A DNA stretch of 64,000 nucleotides. It comes from Oreocharis arfaki (taxonomy: Eukaryota; Chordata; Aves; Passeriformes; Paramythiidae). How positions within the stretch are numbered: the first letter of the stretch is position 1; each line of letters begins with the position of its first letter. Under the pieces are notes generated by a model that was not told the DNA's origin, ran no database searches, and was given only the letters and a program-made list of their open reading frames with translations. The translations under genes and the position numbers were made by a program. Positions 24,201 to 36,858 of this stretch are shown here, in pieces. The stretch is from the NCBI GenBank assembly GCA_013398015.1, contig VZRR01004733.1, positions 62,257 to 126,256 of the forward strand, written 5' to 3'.

Positions 24201-27200
24201 CGTTGTGTAATTATTTGAAAGATTCATGGCATTAATAAAGCTTATGCTCTTGAAATGTCTGCATTCATGTAAAGTGGTCTCAAGGCCCTTCCCTGATAGT
24301 GGGTACAGGGTCACAGAACCGAAATGTCGCAAACTGCAATATTTCACTGGCTTTAATGGTACTGTCATTTGAAAAAAAATGAACAGCCCCATGCACTTCA
24401 AATGTGTACCACTCTGTAGCATTAAATTTTGTTTTTAGTGATTATAACAGACAGTGCATGCAGTGATGCCATGTGTAGCAGCTGTCACACAATATCATTG
24501 GGAACAAATTTTCCTTTGACTGTAGAACATGAGCTGCAGCTAAAGAAAATGCGGAGCTGAGTATCTGGAAAAATACAAACTGGGATGTATTTGGGCAGTC
24601 CTTTCTGGCAGTCAAAGGAATTGTGCACCTGTTGGTATCCTTTAATTCAAACTGAAATTGCTTTCTGGATATACTACACACAGATGATTTACAGCTTTAT
24701 AATCTGTTATGGCAGTCCCTGGAACAATTCAGTAAAGAAGTAGAACTGGTTGGGTTATGGACTACGCTGAAAAAAGTTACATTTTCTACATTTTAAATCC
24801 TAGTCTTTCAGTTTAATTATACAATTAAGATATAAAGAACAAATGGAGACAATGTGTTAAATCTGTGTTGAGACAGCTAAACTGAACCATAAAAAAGACT
24901 ATTGAAGAAGATGTCATGGTTAAAGAACTACAAGTCTTAATGGGAGTGAATTTTAAGAGATATTAAAGACTGTTAGACTGTATAAAACTGAGGTCATATC
25001 CGCTACTGCAGAAATTAGCCAAGGTGCCCATCTGTCAGGCCCACTGGGATCACCATAGAGCATAATAATAACCTAAAGGCTTATCTGAGCTGCAGCTCTG
25101 TTGGTTGCTGAGCCAAACTCTCCACTTCTAGATCTGAAGAATATCTTTTTAACAGAGGAATCAGTGTGTAGATCACATTCATGTTTTCTCCTCTTTTGAA
25201 CAACTGGGAGGTTCCATTCATGCCTTGCTTGCATAAATCAGAAATCTTAGAAGGGTAATAATATATAACTTTGTACATTTTTTTCTGAATTCAGAAAATC
25301 TTAGGTCTTTTGATGATTACTGAACTGTATCAGGGTAATATGGACCTTACCACAAAGCCCCCTTCTTTTTTTTCTTTTTATTTTTCCTTAACTTCTGCAT
25401 TAGAGAGCCCCTGGTTGGTGTGGTGGTATTTCCATCTGGACCCTTTGAGTAGGACTGTGAGAAGACACTTGATCATCTTGCCTTTGCATCTCCATCTCTT
25501 CTCTGGGCTTATAACAAAATGAAGCTGCCAGCCTTTTGGTCTACTGAGAATGTTTATGTTCTCACTGTTCACACTGAGGAAAAAGTGGCAACCCCTCTGG
25601 GCACAGGAAATAGTGGTGGTTTTGATATTTGTGGTTGTAAAAGGCTTTTAGGAGCTGCAGCTAGTCGCAGATAAGTTGTGTCTGTTGTAGTTGCTTCATG
25701 TTTTCCCAGGATCCAAAGCAAAAGTCAGGGTTTCAACCTGTACTTTAAATACAATGGTGAAGTTTTGATAATACTGAACAGATAATCTTTCTTTGAGGTA
25801 AGAAAAGTCTGTAAATGAAAACAAACCACTCTTACAGTTACTGAAAATGGGCAGTTGAAAGTGGTAAAATTTAAATGCTGGTGAAATTCCTAATATTTGC
25901 AAGAAAATACCTTAAATTCTCTGAAGAACAGACCACACACGTGTTCTTACAGTATGTCACCTGTTGATAGGGTAACTGTTCTTTTGAAGATAGTCTCTCC
26001 AAAACCAAATTGCTAGAAGATGCAGATTAAAATGTCTGCAGGTGAAGAGGTGAAGTATGTACCGAAGACTTCACTAAATACAAAATCTTCATACAGTGGT
26101 CTTTGTGAAAGCCTAAAATTACTTCTGTCATTTGTTAAATTCATTAGTCTTTTTTTAAAAATTTGCTTGATTTCTTTAAATATATTTGAGAATACAAGCC
26201 CTGTGTTTTACTTTCATGTTATAATTTTATTTTTTTATTATTGTTAAGACTATTTTAAACAAGAGGTCTATTAAAGCAGGTAGATGGAAAATGAACAAAG
26301 GCTACAAAGATTCTGTCTGACAGAAAAATATAGCCTGAAACCTAAGGGATTTGTTATTTCAGTTTTACTAGTTGTAGTATGTTACAGGAAGCTAGAAAAG
26401 TATGAATTACTGAAGAACATGAAAAGTTAATTACAAATGTTTTCAAGAAGCAAAAAATTTGAGGCTCTCTAAGCGTAAGGTTACCTGTCTAGTTCAAGTG
26501 GAAGTTTTACCATTTGGAGTGCCTTCTGTTGCTTCTGGCTGGAGGTCTTTAAAGTGACACAAGCAAATTAAACACAGTGCTTTTAAGTTCCCTGAAGCAA
26601 AACCAACTGATAATCTGTTTTAAGATCATCTTCTCTTCAAAAAGGGACCTTTAAATATTTTCTGAAGTGTTGTGATTTATTATATGTTTCATGATTGTAT
26701 GTAAGGCTGCCTCCCGTCTAGAAAGTTTTAAGTCTTTTAAAGTGTTAGAAATTTGCCTATGAGAGAGCTGATTTTTACATTTCCAGAATGCAGATACTTC
26801 AGGAGTGGAACCTCCTATGTTTTAATAATTCACAACACCTAAAGCAACGATTTAGGAGGAAAAGATAACATACTCTTGGGATGGGAAAACAATTCCTGAA
26901 GCAATGGGAGAGGTGCTATTGTAAAATTTGGCCAAACTACTTGTTAAATAGGTAACCTAATAGCATATATTCAAGCATATATCAGAAGTATAAAACAAAA
27001 GCTAACTGCTGAAAGAGGATAGACACTGTTATTTCTGAGGCTGTGAGAGAGATTTTTAATAAAAACAAGAGAATAAGAGGAAGCTTTGGTTTTTATAGGT
27101 CTAAGGTAAAAGAGCACTCTGACCTTTTAGGTACATGACTATAGCAATAATACAATTTACATGGCAGTGAACTGGCAGCAGAGTTATAGACCTATTAAAA

Positions 27201-27860
27201 GCTTAAAAAAGAAAGATGGAAAAAAATGCTTCTGTCTTCCTTAATATTTGGGGATTTTGTTAATTTTCTTATTTCGGCTTCACTGTGTTACTCGTACTAA
27301 GAAGTTGCCAAAAGCTGAAAAGAAACTGCAGCAGTGAAATGAGAAATGTGTTGCTGTTGGTATTGGGAATGTCTGTATCAGTTAAAAGCATTTTTTTACA
27401 TTGCAATAAGAGGAAAATATGCCTTATAAACAGATTTGTTTCCCGAGGGACATATTTTGTCTATTCCAACAGTGTATGCCATGCCCATGGTCATCCTGAT
27501 GTTTAGAGAATACTTGAGAGTAGCAGGAACAGCAGGACACCAAGTTGACAGCAGACCAAGACCTGCCTGTGTTTGTACCCCTTTTCTTTATACTTCCGTC
27601 ACAGGGATGCTAGCAGAAAGGTCTGCTGCACATCTTCCTGGAGCAGACCTGTTACCTGAAGTGCCAGAACTTGTCTTGCCTGTAGACAAAAGTCCTTGTT
27701 GAGTGATAGAGAGAAACCCACTCTCTCAGCCCACTGACCATTCGTTTCACTGCTGGTAACAGGCTGCTCTGGATGCACTGAACAGTGGAAGCTGCTGTTT
27801 TGATTTGGCAGACTGTATTTATTCCCATGGGCTGTCTTGTCCTGTTATTCTCACTGCCTG
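18215..27860. other. Unannotated intronic sequence
   Basis: No gene, RNA or confident transposon recognised over about 9.6 kb. Short ORFs are present on both strands without family resemblance or splice context. Confidence 0.5.
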
Positions 27861-27943
27861 CCCCTCCCTCTTGCTCTTTCCCTTCCTTCATTGTCCTCCT
27901 TCCCTACTCTTTCTCTTTCTCCTTCTTTTTTTCTCTTCCTCCT
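27861..27943 (+). repeat. Polypyrimidine tract (83 nt, 79 C/T)
   Basis: Only four purines interrupt 83 bases of C and T, starting CCCCTCCCTC and ending CTCTTCCTCCT. It is not followed by an exon-like acceptor with receptor homology. It is best called a low-complexity intronic tract. Confidence 0.9.
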
Positions 27944-28357
27944 GACCGCCATACCAAAAGCTGTTGATATGGCAGTAGGTCTTTTGTATTATGTGTAAAC
28001 TCTCTATGTTGTGTTTTGATCTTTTTCTCTCAGGGGTTGACAGGGCAGATAGTGTGTTCAAAGTATGCAGTGAGATGGTACAGTCCTGTAGATGTTACCA
28101 AAATGTAAATAATCATTTGAATAGTAATTTCTATATTTCTTGTTGTCTAAAGGTCAGAAAGCTGTGATCATTGCGAATGCACAAGACATCTGTCTGGGTA
28201 CTGATACTGTTGGTATACAATGTATTCTAAATGCCACAGTCACAAATTCAATCAGAGCTATAATAAGAAACCATATGAAAACAGGGTGACAGTGACCCAA
28301 TTATAGTGGCAGCCTTGTTTTTTGTCTCGTTGGTGGTCCTATTAGGAGAATGTAGAT
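27944..28357. other. Unannotated intronic sequence
   Basis: Nothing recognisable between the pyrimidine tract and the LTR that follows. Confidence 0.6.
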
Positions 28358-28948
28358 TGTTGCAGTTTAACCCCACCTGCAGCTAAGCCCCATGCCACCC
28401 CTTGCTCACTCCCCTGCCCTGCAGCCAGATGGGGGAGGGAATTGGAAGAATAAAAGTGAAAAGGCTTGTGGGTTGAGATAGAGACAGTTTAATAGATAAA
28501 GCAAAAGCTATGCACACAAGCAGAGCAAGACAATGAATTAATTCACCACTTCTTATGAGTGGTGAATGGGAGTTCAGCCATCCCCAGGAGACCAGGGCAC
28601 CGTCACACATAACAGTGACTTGGGAAGATAAATGTCATCACTCCAAACATCCTTCATTTCCTTCTTCTTCATCCAGCTCTAAATGCCAAGAATGGCACCA
28701 TATGGTAGGGAATATCTCTTGGGTAAGTTGGGTCAGCTTCCTGCCTGTGTTCCCTCCCATGCCTTTATGCATCCCCAGCCTACTCACTGGTGAGCAGGGG
28801 TGAGAAGCAGGAAAGGCCGTGACTCTGTGTAGGCGCTGCTCAGAAGTAACAAAAGCATCCCCATGTTATCAATACTGTTCTCAGCATGAATTGAAAACAC
28901 GGTCTCATATTATGGAAAAAGCCCTATATCCTGGCCAGAACCAGCACA
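28358..28948 (+). mobile_element. Avian ERVL-type solo LTR (TguLTR5-like), copy 1
   Basis: Begins TGTTGCAGTTTAACCCC and ends CCAGAACCAGCACA (TG...CA termini). Shared family landmarks include GGGTTGAGATAGAGACAGTTTAATA, GTTCAGCCATCCCCAGGAGA, CACCATATGGTAGGGAATATC, GTTGGGTCAGCTTCCTG and CATCCCCAGCCTACTC. It is 591 bp, close to the 580 bp of copy 2. No internal retroviral sequence adjoins it. Flanks TAGAT and CCAGG do not match, so either the duplication has decayed or the ends are off by a few bases. The family name is from memory. Confidence 0.85.
28541..28567. repeat. Perfect 10-bp inverted repeat within LTR copy 1
   Basis: ATTCACCACT at 28541-28550 and AGTGGTGAAT at 28558-28567 are exact reverse complements around a 7-nt spacer. 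The corresponding part of copy 2 lacks the right arm, so the palindrome arose in this copy or its subfamily. Confidence 0.9.
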
Positions 28949-29810
28949 CCAGGTAAGAAATGAAGCTGCTCATATATACGGTGAGTGAAACTTTATCTCG
29001 CACAATTTCAAATGTAAGTCCATGTCTGGGGCATGTGCAGTAGAACAGGTGGGCAGGAAGGGTGGTGTTCACCTGCCCTAATTTCAGGGTTCAAACACTG
29101 AGTATTTGTGATGTTGTTTGTTATCATGACCTGCTTCATATTCCGCTTAGAAAGATGAAGGCACCTCCAGAAACCAAATTATTTGACTTGGCTTAAGTAC
29201 TTGAAAGAGATGAGATTTGCACCACTGTGGTGGGGGCTAGTTTCTGCCCAATGATGATAAACAGAGCCTGAATGGCTACTTTGTATTCTATTATCTAACT
29301 TTTAGACACTGAAATTTCAGTGCTGCTGCTGTCATTCGTGATTACCTGATTTATATATACTTTTTGGAGAAGAGACAAAATATTCAGGCCTAAGGCTAGT
29401 GGAACATTTTGACAGTTTGTTTTTGCTCCCTATATGGTCTCGTTCCACTCATACTGCTTCACAGCACAATGAAAATAAGGGCAATGAGGTCTACATGGAA
29501 CAATCACATGAGTGCCTTTTGGCGCTAACAGATGTTCAGTAGTGACTCGGATTTTGATTTGCCTAGGATGCACTCTCCTGCTTTCTACAGCTGTCTGCCC
29601 AACCCTACTGCTGTACAGCAGAGTACCCATAATAAAGGTAATAGAAAGGATTGTGTTTCTGGGTCTCAGTAACCTCTAGGGTACAATGATGCCATATCAA
29701 TATATTTCTGATAAATATGTATTGCATGTTGCATTTCTATTTTATCTCTGTAGGGGTGTAACCATAGCACAAACACATGTTATCTGGCAGACAAGAAGGG
29801 TGGACTAATG
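28949..29810. other. Unannotated intronic sequence
   Basis: No gene or repeat recognised between LTR copy 1 and the hAT-like element. Confidence 0.6.
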
Positions 29811-30175
29811 CAATGATCTCCAAAGTGGGGTTTGCACACCACAGAGGGTGTGCAAACCAACCTGCTAGGAAGCAGAAAGATTTTTTTTTTTAATAGTATT
29901 AATAAAATAAAAAAAGAAAAACCCCAAACACCAAACGTAACAGTAGTGTTGTATTTCACCTTTAACTTATCCTTCAAAAATTTTTGTTCCTGGGTATTTT
30001 TATAATAATAATAATGTTATTATTAATAATAGCACCATATACATCTATACACATCACAAATGTACATGTACAGTAGTACATGTATATAGTCTACAAATAA
30101 AAATATATGTGGGTGTGCACTTGAAAATTTTTTACTGATAAAGGTGTATGATCAAAAAATCTTGGTGATTACTAG
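29811..30175 (+). mobile_element. hAT/Charlie-like non-autonomous DNA transposon (MITE)
   Basis: The left end, CAATGATCTCCAAAGTGGGG, and the reverse complement of the right end, CTAGTAATCACCAAGATT, both resemble the hAT terminal pattern (CAGTGGTTCCCAAAC-like). Just inside the right end is the typical GGGTGTGCACTTGAAAATTT, then ACTGATAAAGGTGTATGATC. The interior is AT-rich with no transposase frame. An expected 8-bp target duplication is not clear: 29803-29810 GACTAATG against 30170-30177 TACTAGTG matches at six of eight positions but overlaps the proposed end. The strand is arbitrary. Confidence 0.6.
29829..29858. repeat. Perfect 12-bp hairpin near the hAT-like left end
   Basis: GGTTTGCACACC (29829-29840) and GGTGTGCAAACC (29847-29858) are exact reverse complements with the 6-nt loop ACAGAG. 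Subterminal inverted repeats of this kind are common in hAT MITEs. Confidence 0.95.
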
Positions 30176-30577
30176 TGTAGTGGATATGAAAATATTTAAA
30201 ATTTGACAGCAAGATTTGCTAGAGGATGTCTGTCAGAGCCCGTCATAGTGTTTTTGATGTTTTCATGAAACTAAAGGCTTCTGTTCTGCTGACCTCATCT
30301 GATGCAGGAATTGTCTCCTTTTTAATTGAGGTAAACACTACCTTGAGCAATGTATTCCCAAGGTGACAGACCTGTCACCGCTTGCTGGAAAACACAGTAC
30401 AGCCTCTAATGGACTCTACAGAGAGCAGAAGGTAGAAACATCAGAGCAGAAGTTTTAAAATATATTTAAAGTGTGAATCATGAAGAAACAGACCTTGCTA
30501 AGGAGTCCCTGTTATAAGATTTTAAATGTAGCAATGTACTTACCTTATTGGCAGGGTGGCCTATGAGACAGACAAAA

Positions 30578-30624
30578 TTGATTGCAAGGCTACCTATTGC
30601 AAGGCTACCTTGATTGCAAGGCTT
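30578..30624. repeat. Short tandem repeat, three imperfect copies
   Basis: The core ATTGCAAGGCT occurs three times in a row (starts about 30581, 30596 and 30613), with TACC-type spacers giving a period of about 15-17 bp. Confidence 0.9.
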
Positions 30625-33600
30625 CTGTCATTTCAGACAGGCAGGCTTGGATCCAAATGATGCCAATTGTTTTTGTCTTCTTCTTTGTGGATTTAAGCTG
30701 AGGATAAAACCTGATATTTCACCTTTTTATCGCCTTGTTATGAGTTATTATAAATTATTTATATTTCAAATTTGGGCACTAGGATCATGCTGGGATCAAA
30801 TAGGCTAGTAAAGGACGATAGGAAGTGGTGTGTGTAGTTCTTATCAAGTGTCAGAAGCTGTCAAGAAAGATCAGTGAAGCATCTTGGAGAGAGAATAAGA
30901 AGGGTATGCACAGTGGTGCTGTAAAGGGTGGTAAGTTGTCACTGAGCTATTTGTGAGTTTTCCTGTGGAGGAGGAGTTGTCCTGTTTCACCAGCAGCAGA
31001 ACCTATCAGTCCCAGTTTCCTACTGGGATAACTGTCAAGACCATGTTGCATAACTTTCCAATCTTCTAGTGCAGGAAGAGACTGAACTCCTTGTAACAAA
31101 GGAGATTGTACTTTCATACTGTTTTTTTTCAGCGTAATCGTAACATTTTTAGAGTAGTTTGGGATCTTTGAATGGGTTTTGCAGGACTGATTATCAGTTC
31201 TGAGAACCTGAATTTTCAGATGAAGTCTTTAGTAGTGATAGAACTCAAGATATCTGAAAATCTGTTCTCAGAAATCCTTTATGTGTCAGCCATTAGTTTT
31301 GTTTATTTCTTTAGAGTTTATTTGTTGAAGAATAGTTATAAAAGGACTGCTTTCCTCATGCAGGACAGTGTCTGCATTTTATCAATAATCTACTGTTTAA
31401 AGCTACAGGATGTTGATGTGGCCCAGGAGCCATTTTCTCAGAATGATGGACAATACTCTTGGGTTCCAGTACTTGCAAACTGAAAACATCTGACAACCTT
31501 TCCTTAGGTTACTGTTGCAGATTTCCCATCTCTGTCTTCAGATCTGTCCAAATTTCTTAATTGTTCTTTTTGAGATTTGAATGATGAAATACCTTGGGGA
31601 GAGTTGCAAGCTCTCCAGCAAGAGTCTCCATTTTTGTAATGTCATCATTTACGAGATGTCACTTTAGGCAAATGCACAATAAAAAACTATGAGGCGACAT
31701 AAATTTAATGCATCACTTACAATACTACAGCATCAGTCTGGACATGTGCTTCTGTCCTAATGTGATGTAACTTGTCTCCAGAGCATGTATGCGAGTCTCT
31801 GTTGCACAGCAGTGGAAAATATTTTTTTACATTAATGTACCAGCACATCTGTGATTTTTCTATGTCACAGTTCCGTAGATAACCAAATGACCTGTACAGT
31901 CCAAGCCTGAACTTTTTCTATGAAACTGTTTCTTCACACTACTCTAACTCCTTTGTTTTTAGTGTCATGATGGCTTGGTTTGCATTCTTAGGTTTGCCTG
32001 GCACAGATCTCTTCTTGAAGTGAGAAACACTCATGCTCCTTCTGCTTCTGTACTAGGGAGCACTGATAGCATCTGTGTGAGAATCTGTAGCATAGATAAC
32101 ACAAAAAAATGGGGATCAAAGACTGTGAAGTTAAAAAGAATCTTAAAAATGCGTAAAATACACATTGGAGCAAGGACTAGCAAATGTTATTGCTGTTCTG
32201 AGTTCTGTTGGAGGGTGCTCAGGGCGTACACTTGGTTGAAGTGTTCATGGCTTCCATTTGCAAGCGTGCTCAGGGATCTCACATTTTGTATTAACACATT
32301 TAACCCAGGTATGAAATGTACTGTGTATAAAGAAGTGATGGAAGATATGATTAATGTCATCAGGAAGTAAAGTGCATCATGACTTTGCAGTCTTCCCTCA
32401 GTCTGTTCTGTGCCTCTTCCAACTCATCTAAACCCAAGAAAGATCTTAATGATATGTTTTTATGACCTTTATCAGCAATCAAACTGCTGGTTTTCTTGGG
32501 TTGCTTCATAAGAATGCCGTCTTGTTTTTTTCTATCTTAATTCTGTGAGCTAGTTTTAGTTCTTTTTTACTCCTAATAGCTCCCAAAGGTTTCAATGAAA
32601 GTTGTGTTCCTCACATATTGCTCACTGTATTGATGAACAGAGAATGTCCCTGTCCAAAGACTTCATAGTATATGGAAACAGGTTGTGGATTATTATAGAT
32701 AATGGCTGGACTGGAGGAAAGTAAATGATGATAATGAATATTGAGAAATATAATCACTGTCACTGCATTTCAGTTCTTTCATTTTAGTTAAACATAGCTG
32801 GATAATCCTTTCTACTGAGACTTGCATTGATGATAAACAGATGATTTCACAGGGGTTGTAGAAAAGTAAATGTTGAGAAGGTCCTCCACAGGGAAGAGGG
32901 AGAAAGTTATCTGTTTTCTTGCCTTCTAGAGAAGTAAAAAATACAATAAAACTCGACTGAAGCATTTCTTTGTAGAGGGGGCTTTTTAAAATGAACAGCA
33001 AAATTTGGGTGTCTTGCTGGAGTTGAGATATTGAAAAATATTCAATGCCCTTTTTTCAGAAGGTACAGACTGTCACCGTCTCATTTTGAACCTGCCCGGC
33101 AAAAATGCTGGCAAATTCTGCACTCACTGTGGAAGCCTCAGGATCACCTGAGTCACAACAAGGGTCTTGCAGTGGAAATCTGTACAGAGACTCTAGTTCA
33201 GATTGATTTTTATGCTGCATTATAAGACAAAATTTGACATATGGTTTTCTATAGAATATTTTAAAACTTTAATAGTAAAAAATAATTTATTTTCATCAAG
33301 TTCAGGAAGGAAATGACAAGTAAATAAAGGTAATAGAGTAAATAAAGAATTATCTATTTTTTTCAAGTTGCAGAGAAATTAGAAGAATAAAGTTTGAAGT
33401 CAAAATTGCTTTGCCATAGAGATTTTTCAGGGTAATACATTTGATAATAATATCACCACATCAAGAAACGACTTTGAAATACCCAAACCTGGTAAATCTG
33501 TTTCTTAGAGTAGGTTGATTTTGGAGCTTTTTTTCTTATTGTATAAGAATCCATGTCTCCAAAATTACACGTTTTTCATAGCCCAAAAGTAAATAAATAC

Positions 33601-36600
33601 TCAGAAGTTTTTTTACAGTAGTAAAAATTGACTGATTAAACATTGCAACTACAGCTGGTTTTTATGGAAATGAGCATGCAAAAACTATTGTGTTCTGTGT
33701 TTCATGATGTTAAATTAGATTCTGTATAACTTCTGAATTTCTAAGTAGGAGGGTTCCAGAGATGAAGGGACTGTCTGCCCTCAGCAGTTGGTCCCTAATT
33801 CTCTGCTGTTACTTCAGACACCTCTGGGTTTCTGGTGTGGGTTTCCTGGCTTCTTGCTTACTCAGTGCCCTGCCTGACCTGGTGAGAGGGACAATGTCAT
33901 AGTGCAGATCTAGTGTGGGCTGAACTCTGCCATTCACTCGGAGCCTGAACTCATCTGGGTGAGTAAACTACTGGAGCAATCCCACTGGTTTTTTGCAATT
34001 CAAAAAGGTGACATTGGCAGCAAGTGACTTTTTAATCCTCCTCTATGCGTTTGAATCATGATTTTCCATTCCTTACTAAAGCAAATCATCTTTATTTTTC
34101 CAGGAAAGAATGAGAAAATGGTAATTGTACATACACATACTCTGTGGACTTTTTCACGTAAAACCACGGAGGGAGTGTTTTGCAGAACTGTACTGGCAGG
34201 ATCCTAAACAAGATTTAAAGAATGGGCAGGAAGTAAGATTGATTATATCTGGGGAAAAAATAATCCCAAACACCTTCAACAGGAAGAAGATTGATGGAAA
34301 TCAATAACGTTGAAAAGCAGACCTATGGGCAATAATAGACAATTAGATACAAGTTTGTTGTGAAATATGGCAGCAAAAAGTCAAAGCCATTTAGATTTAG
34401 AGGTATCTCAGCTAGAACAGGAGGTGACAATGCCCCTTTCTGAGAGCTGCTAACGCTACAGGTAGAAAAAATGTTACAGTGCTGGGCACTTCAGGACTAG
34501 AAAGACAGTAAAAAAAATCAGAAAAGTGACATGAATAGCCACTGCTGTCTTAGGGAACCCAACACTATTACCTTGGGAAGGCACAGTAAAGACTGAAAAT
34601 TGTTTTTGGTTAACGCGGCTTGAAATATTTGACTTAGTTTTATTTGTGGTGGTTATGGTGGTTGTTGTTGTTTCCCTGTCCCCAAAAAATAACTTTAGAG
34701 ATACTGAAAAAAGTTGATATAACAAAATCTTTATTTTTATCAAAATGCAATTTTTATTTTCCTCCATTTATTGCTTCTTTATATTTTAATTTTGTTTAGA
34801 GTTGTATATAATATTACTTGAAATAAATTACTTGAAATTAAAATTGACAGAAATTGCATTGATGTGTGGTATTTTTATTCGTTATGTTACCAGTTTGTAT
34901 TCTGTGCAATGATTTCCTATTATCAGAAAAAGGGCAGAGTTCAGTGGCTGAAAGAAAGACACTTAGTGATATTTAGGTGTTTTTGGGTAGCTCATTTTGC
35001 CTCCAGCTGTGGCTCCCAGAAGGCATTAGTTGCCTGTTGCTCCTGTGCCACCCCTGCAAGGGCAGTGTTGGTACCTCAAGTGCTGCTGTGCCCACAGGAA
35101 AGGAGGCATTTGCAGCCCCTTAAACAGCTCTGGATGTCCATTTTGTTAGACTGAATTCTACATGAAGAATTTAATAAAATAATTTCAATTTCTTCATATT
35201 TTTTTCTTAATTTCTGTTATTAGAGAAGATGGTTAAAAGAACCTTCTCCAAAGAGCAGAATTTTTCTCTATTTCTGAAAGAAAGATATCAAAATTGTGTA
35301 AAGATACAGAAAGTAAGAAAGGTTAAGAATGAAATATAGAATCAAAGAAGGTTGTCTAGGAAGTCTAAGTGTTGAGGAGGATTTTGATGACTGTTAGGAT
35401 AGCTTTTGAGATTGCATACCTTCCTAGAGTATCAACCTGGATGTTAGCTGCTCAGCCATCACATGGAAGAAATATTGGAATTAAATGACTCTTTTGCGTT
35501 TCATTTGATCATTCTATGATAAGCTCAGAGCATGCCAGCCAAAGCAGACTTCAAAGGTGGATTTACTGCTGCTTTAAGGTGACCATGGGAACCAAAAGTA
35601 GGCCTGAAGTAGGGATGTCCCACTACTGACCATATACCTGCTCAAGAGTGATGTAATTTTGGAAATGGAAGGAGTTTTGATCTCTCTGTACACTTACAGG
35701 ACTTGGTGTAAGTGTCCAAGCAAACTGGTTTTCTTGGTTGTTCTTGAGGTATTTGTACTTGAGACATTAGGTGCCTAAAATCTCTATATTTTAAATTAAG
35801 ATGATGTAGGATAATCTGGATCTTGCTCAAAGTGAGAGATAAGATGAGGCTAGCACCTCATCTACAGTTGCCCTTGTTTTTCACCTGTGAAAAACATGGA
35901 ATATTGTTCGCTGATTCTTTGACAAGCGTTTCTGGGTGACTGCAAGTGGCCACCCTACTGCTGTATCTGTAATACTCCAGTAAGTTAGAAAGGAAGAGTT
36001 CGTAACTGTTACCAGGACCTTAGTGATAAAGACAGGAATCAAAGCATTTTATGTGCACAGAGACAATATGACACCTTTTTCCTTTTCCTCCCAACCCATC
36101 TGCCACATAAGATTATCAATTTAAGAACATTGGTTTTATGGAACACCCTTCAAAAAAAGCAGGATAGCATCAATGAGGGAAAACGTTCTGAGAAATGAAT
36201 GAATTACTGAGAAGCGAATTGTTCTCTTTCTCTCTCCGTGTGTAACTTATGTCCACTTAAATTCTCTATGTGAGTGTACCTCGAATGTTTGGTCCTCTTT
36301 TCTTTGAGGGGAATTAAGGTTGATACTGTTTTTTTTTTTATTGTGCTGGTAGGAAAAGTAGTAAATGAATATTAGCAGCGTATAAACTTGTTTTCTTGAA
36401 AATCTTGAGGCAAATGATTATAATAGAAGTTATTTAGACTAAATAGCACTGAAATGTGTGCTTCGGATAAAAGGAGTCATATCTGCTAAAAATTTTTAAC
36501 AGAAAAATACTTCTCCAGCCAACAAATTTTTCCAGGGATGAGGACTGGGGAAAAGGAATAAACTACTATGAAAATAGAAATGTCTTTACCGATTTTGCTT

Positions 36601-36853
36601 CATGAAATGCTATTAATGCAAGGAAAAAATATTCACATTGATTTAAAAACCATAAAAAAGCATCAAGATGTATGATCAGTTGTGACAAGGTGCCCAACTG
36701 AACTGTAAAAATGCAAAGGGTATTGTAACAAAATGGAATGTTGCTCTATTTTTAATGTTTTCGTGTACATGACAGCAACTGGAAAAGCAGTTGTTTTGTC
36801 ATGTTTATATGTTTTGTAATGTGCAACATGAGCTTTTTGTATAATAAGGCTGT

Positions 36854-36858
36854 ACAAT
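36854..36858. repeat. Target-site duplication ACAAT (left)
   Basis: Exact match to 37439-37443 immediately outside the TG...CA termini of the solo LTR. Confidence 0.88.

Larger units (their letters stand above)
30176..36858. other. Unannotated intronic sequence
   Basis: Apart from the small tandem repeat at 30.58 kb, no gene, RNA or transposon is recognised. A somewhat GC-richer patch at 34.98-35.15 kb and another at 33.77-33.97 kb have no match I can name. Confidence 0.5.

Noticed and set aside
27285..27702. Overlapping + ORFs of 73 and 88 residues
   Set aside because: No domain, no splice context and no similarity I can recognise; the length is within chance for this much DNA.
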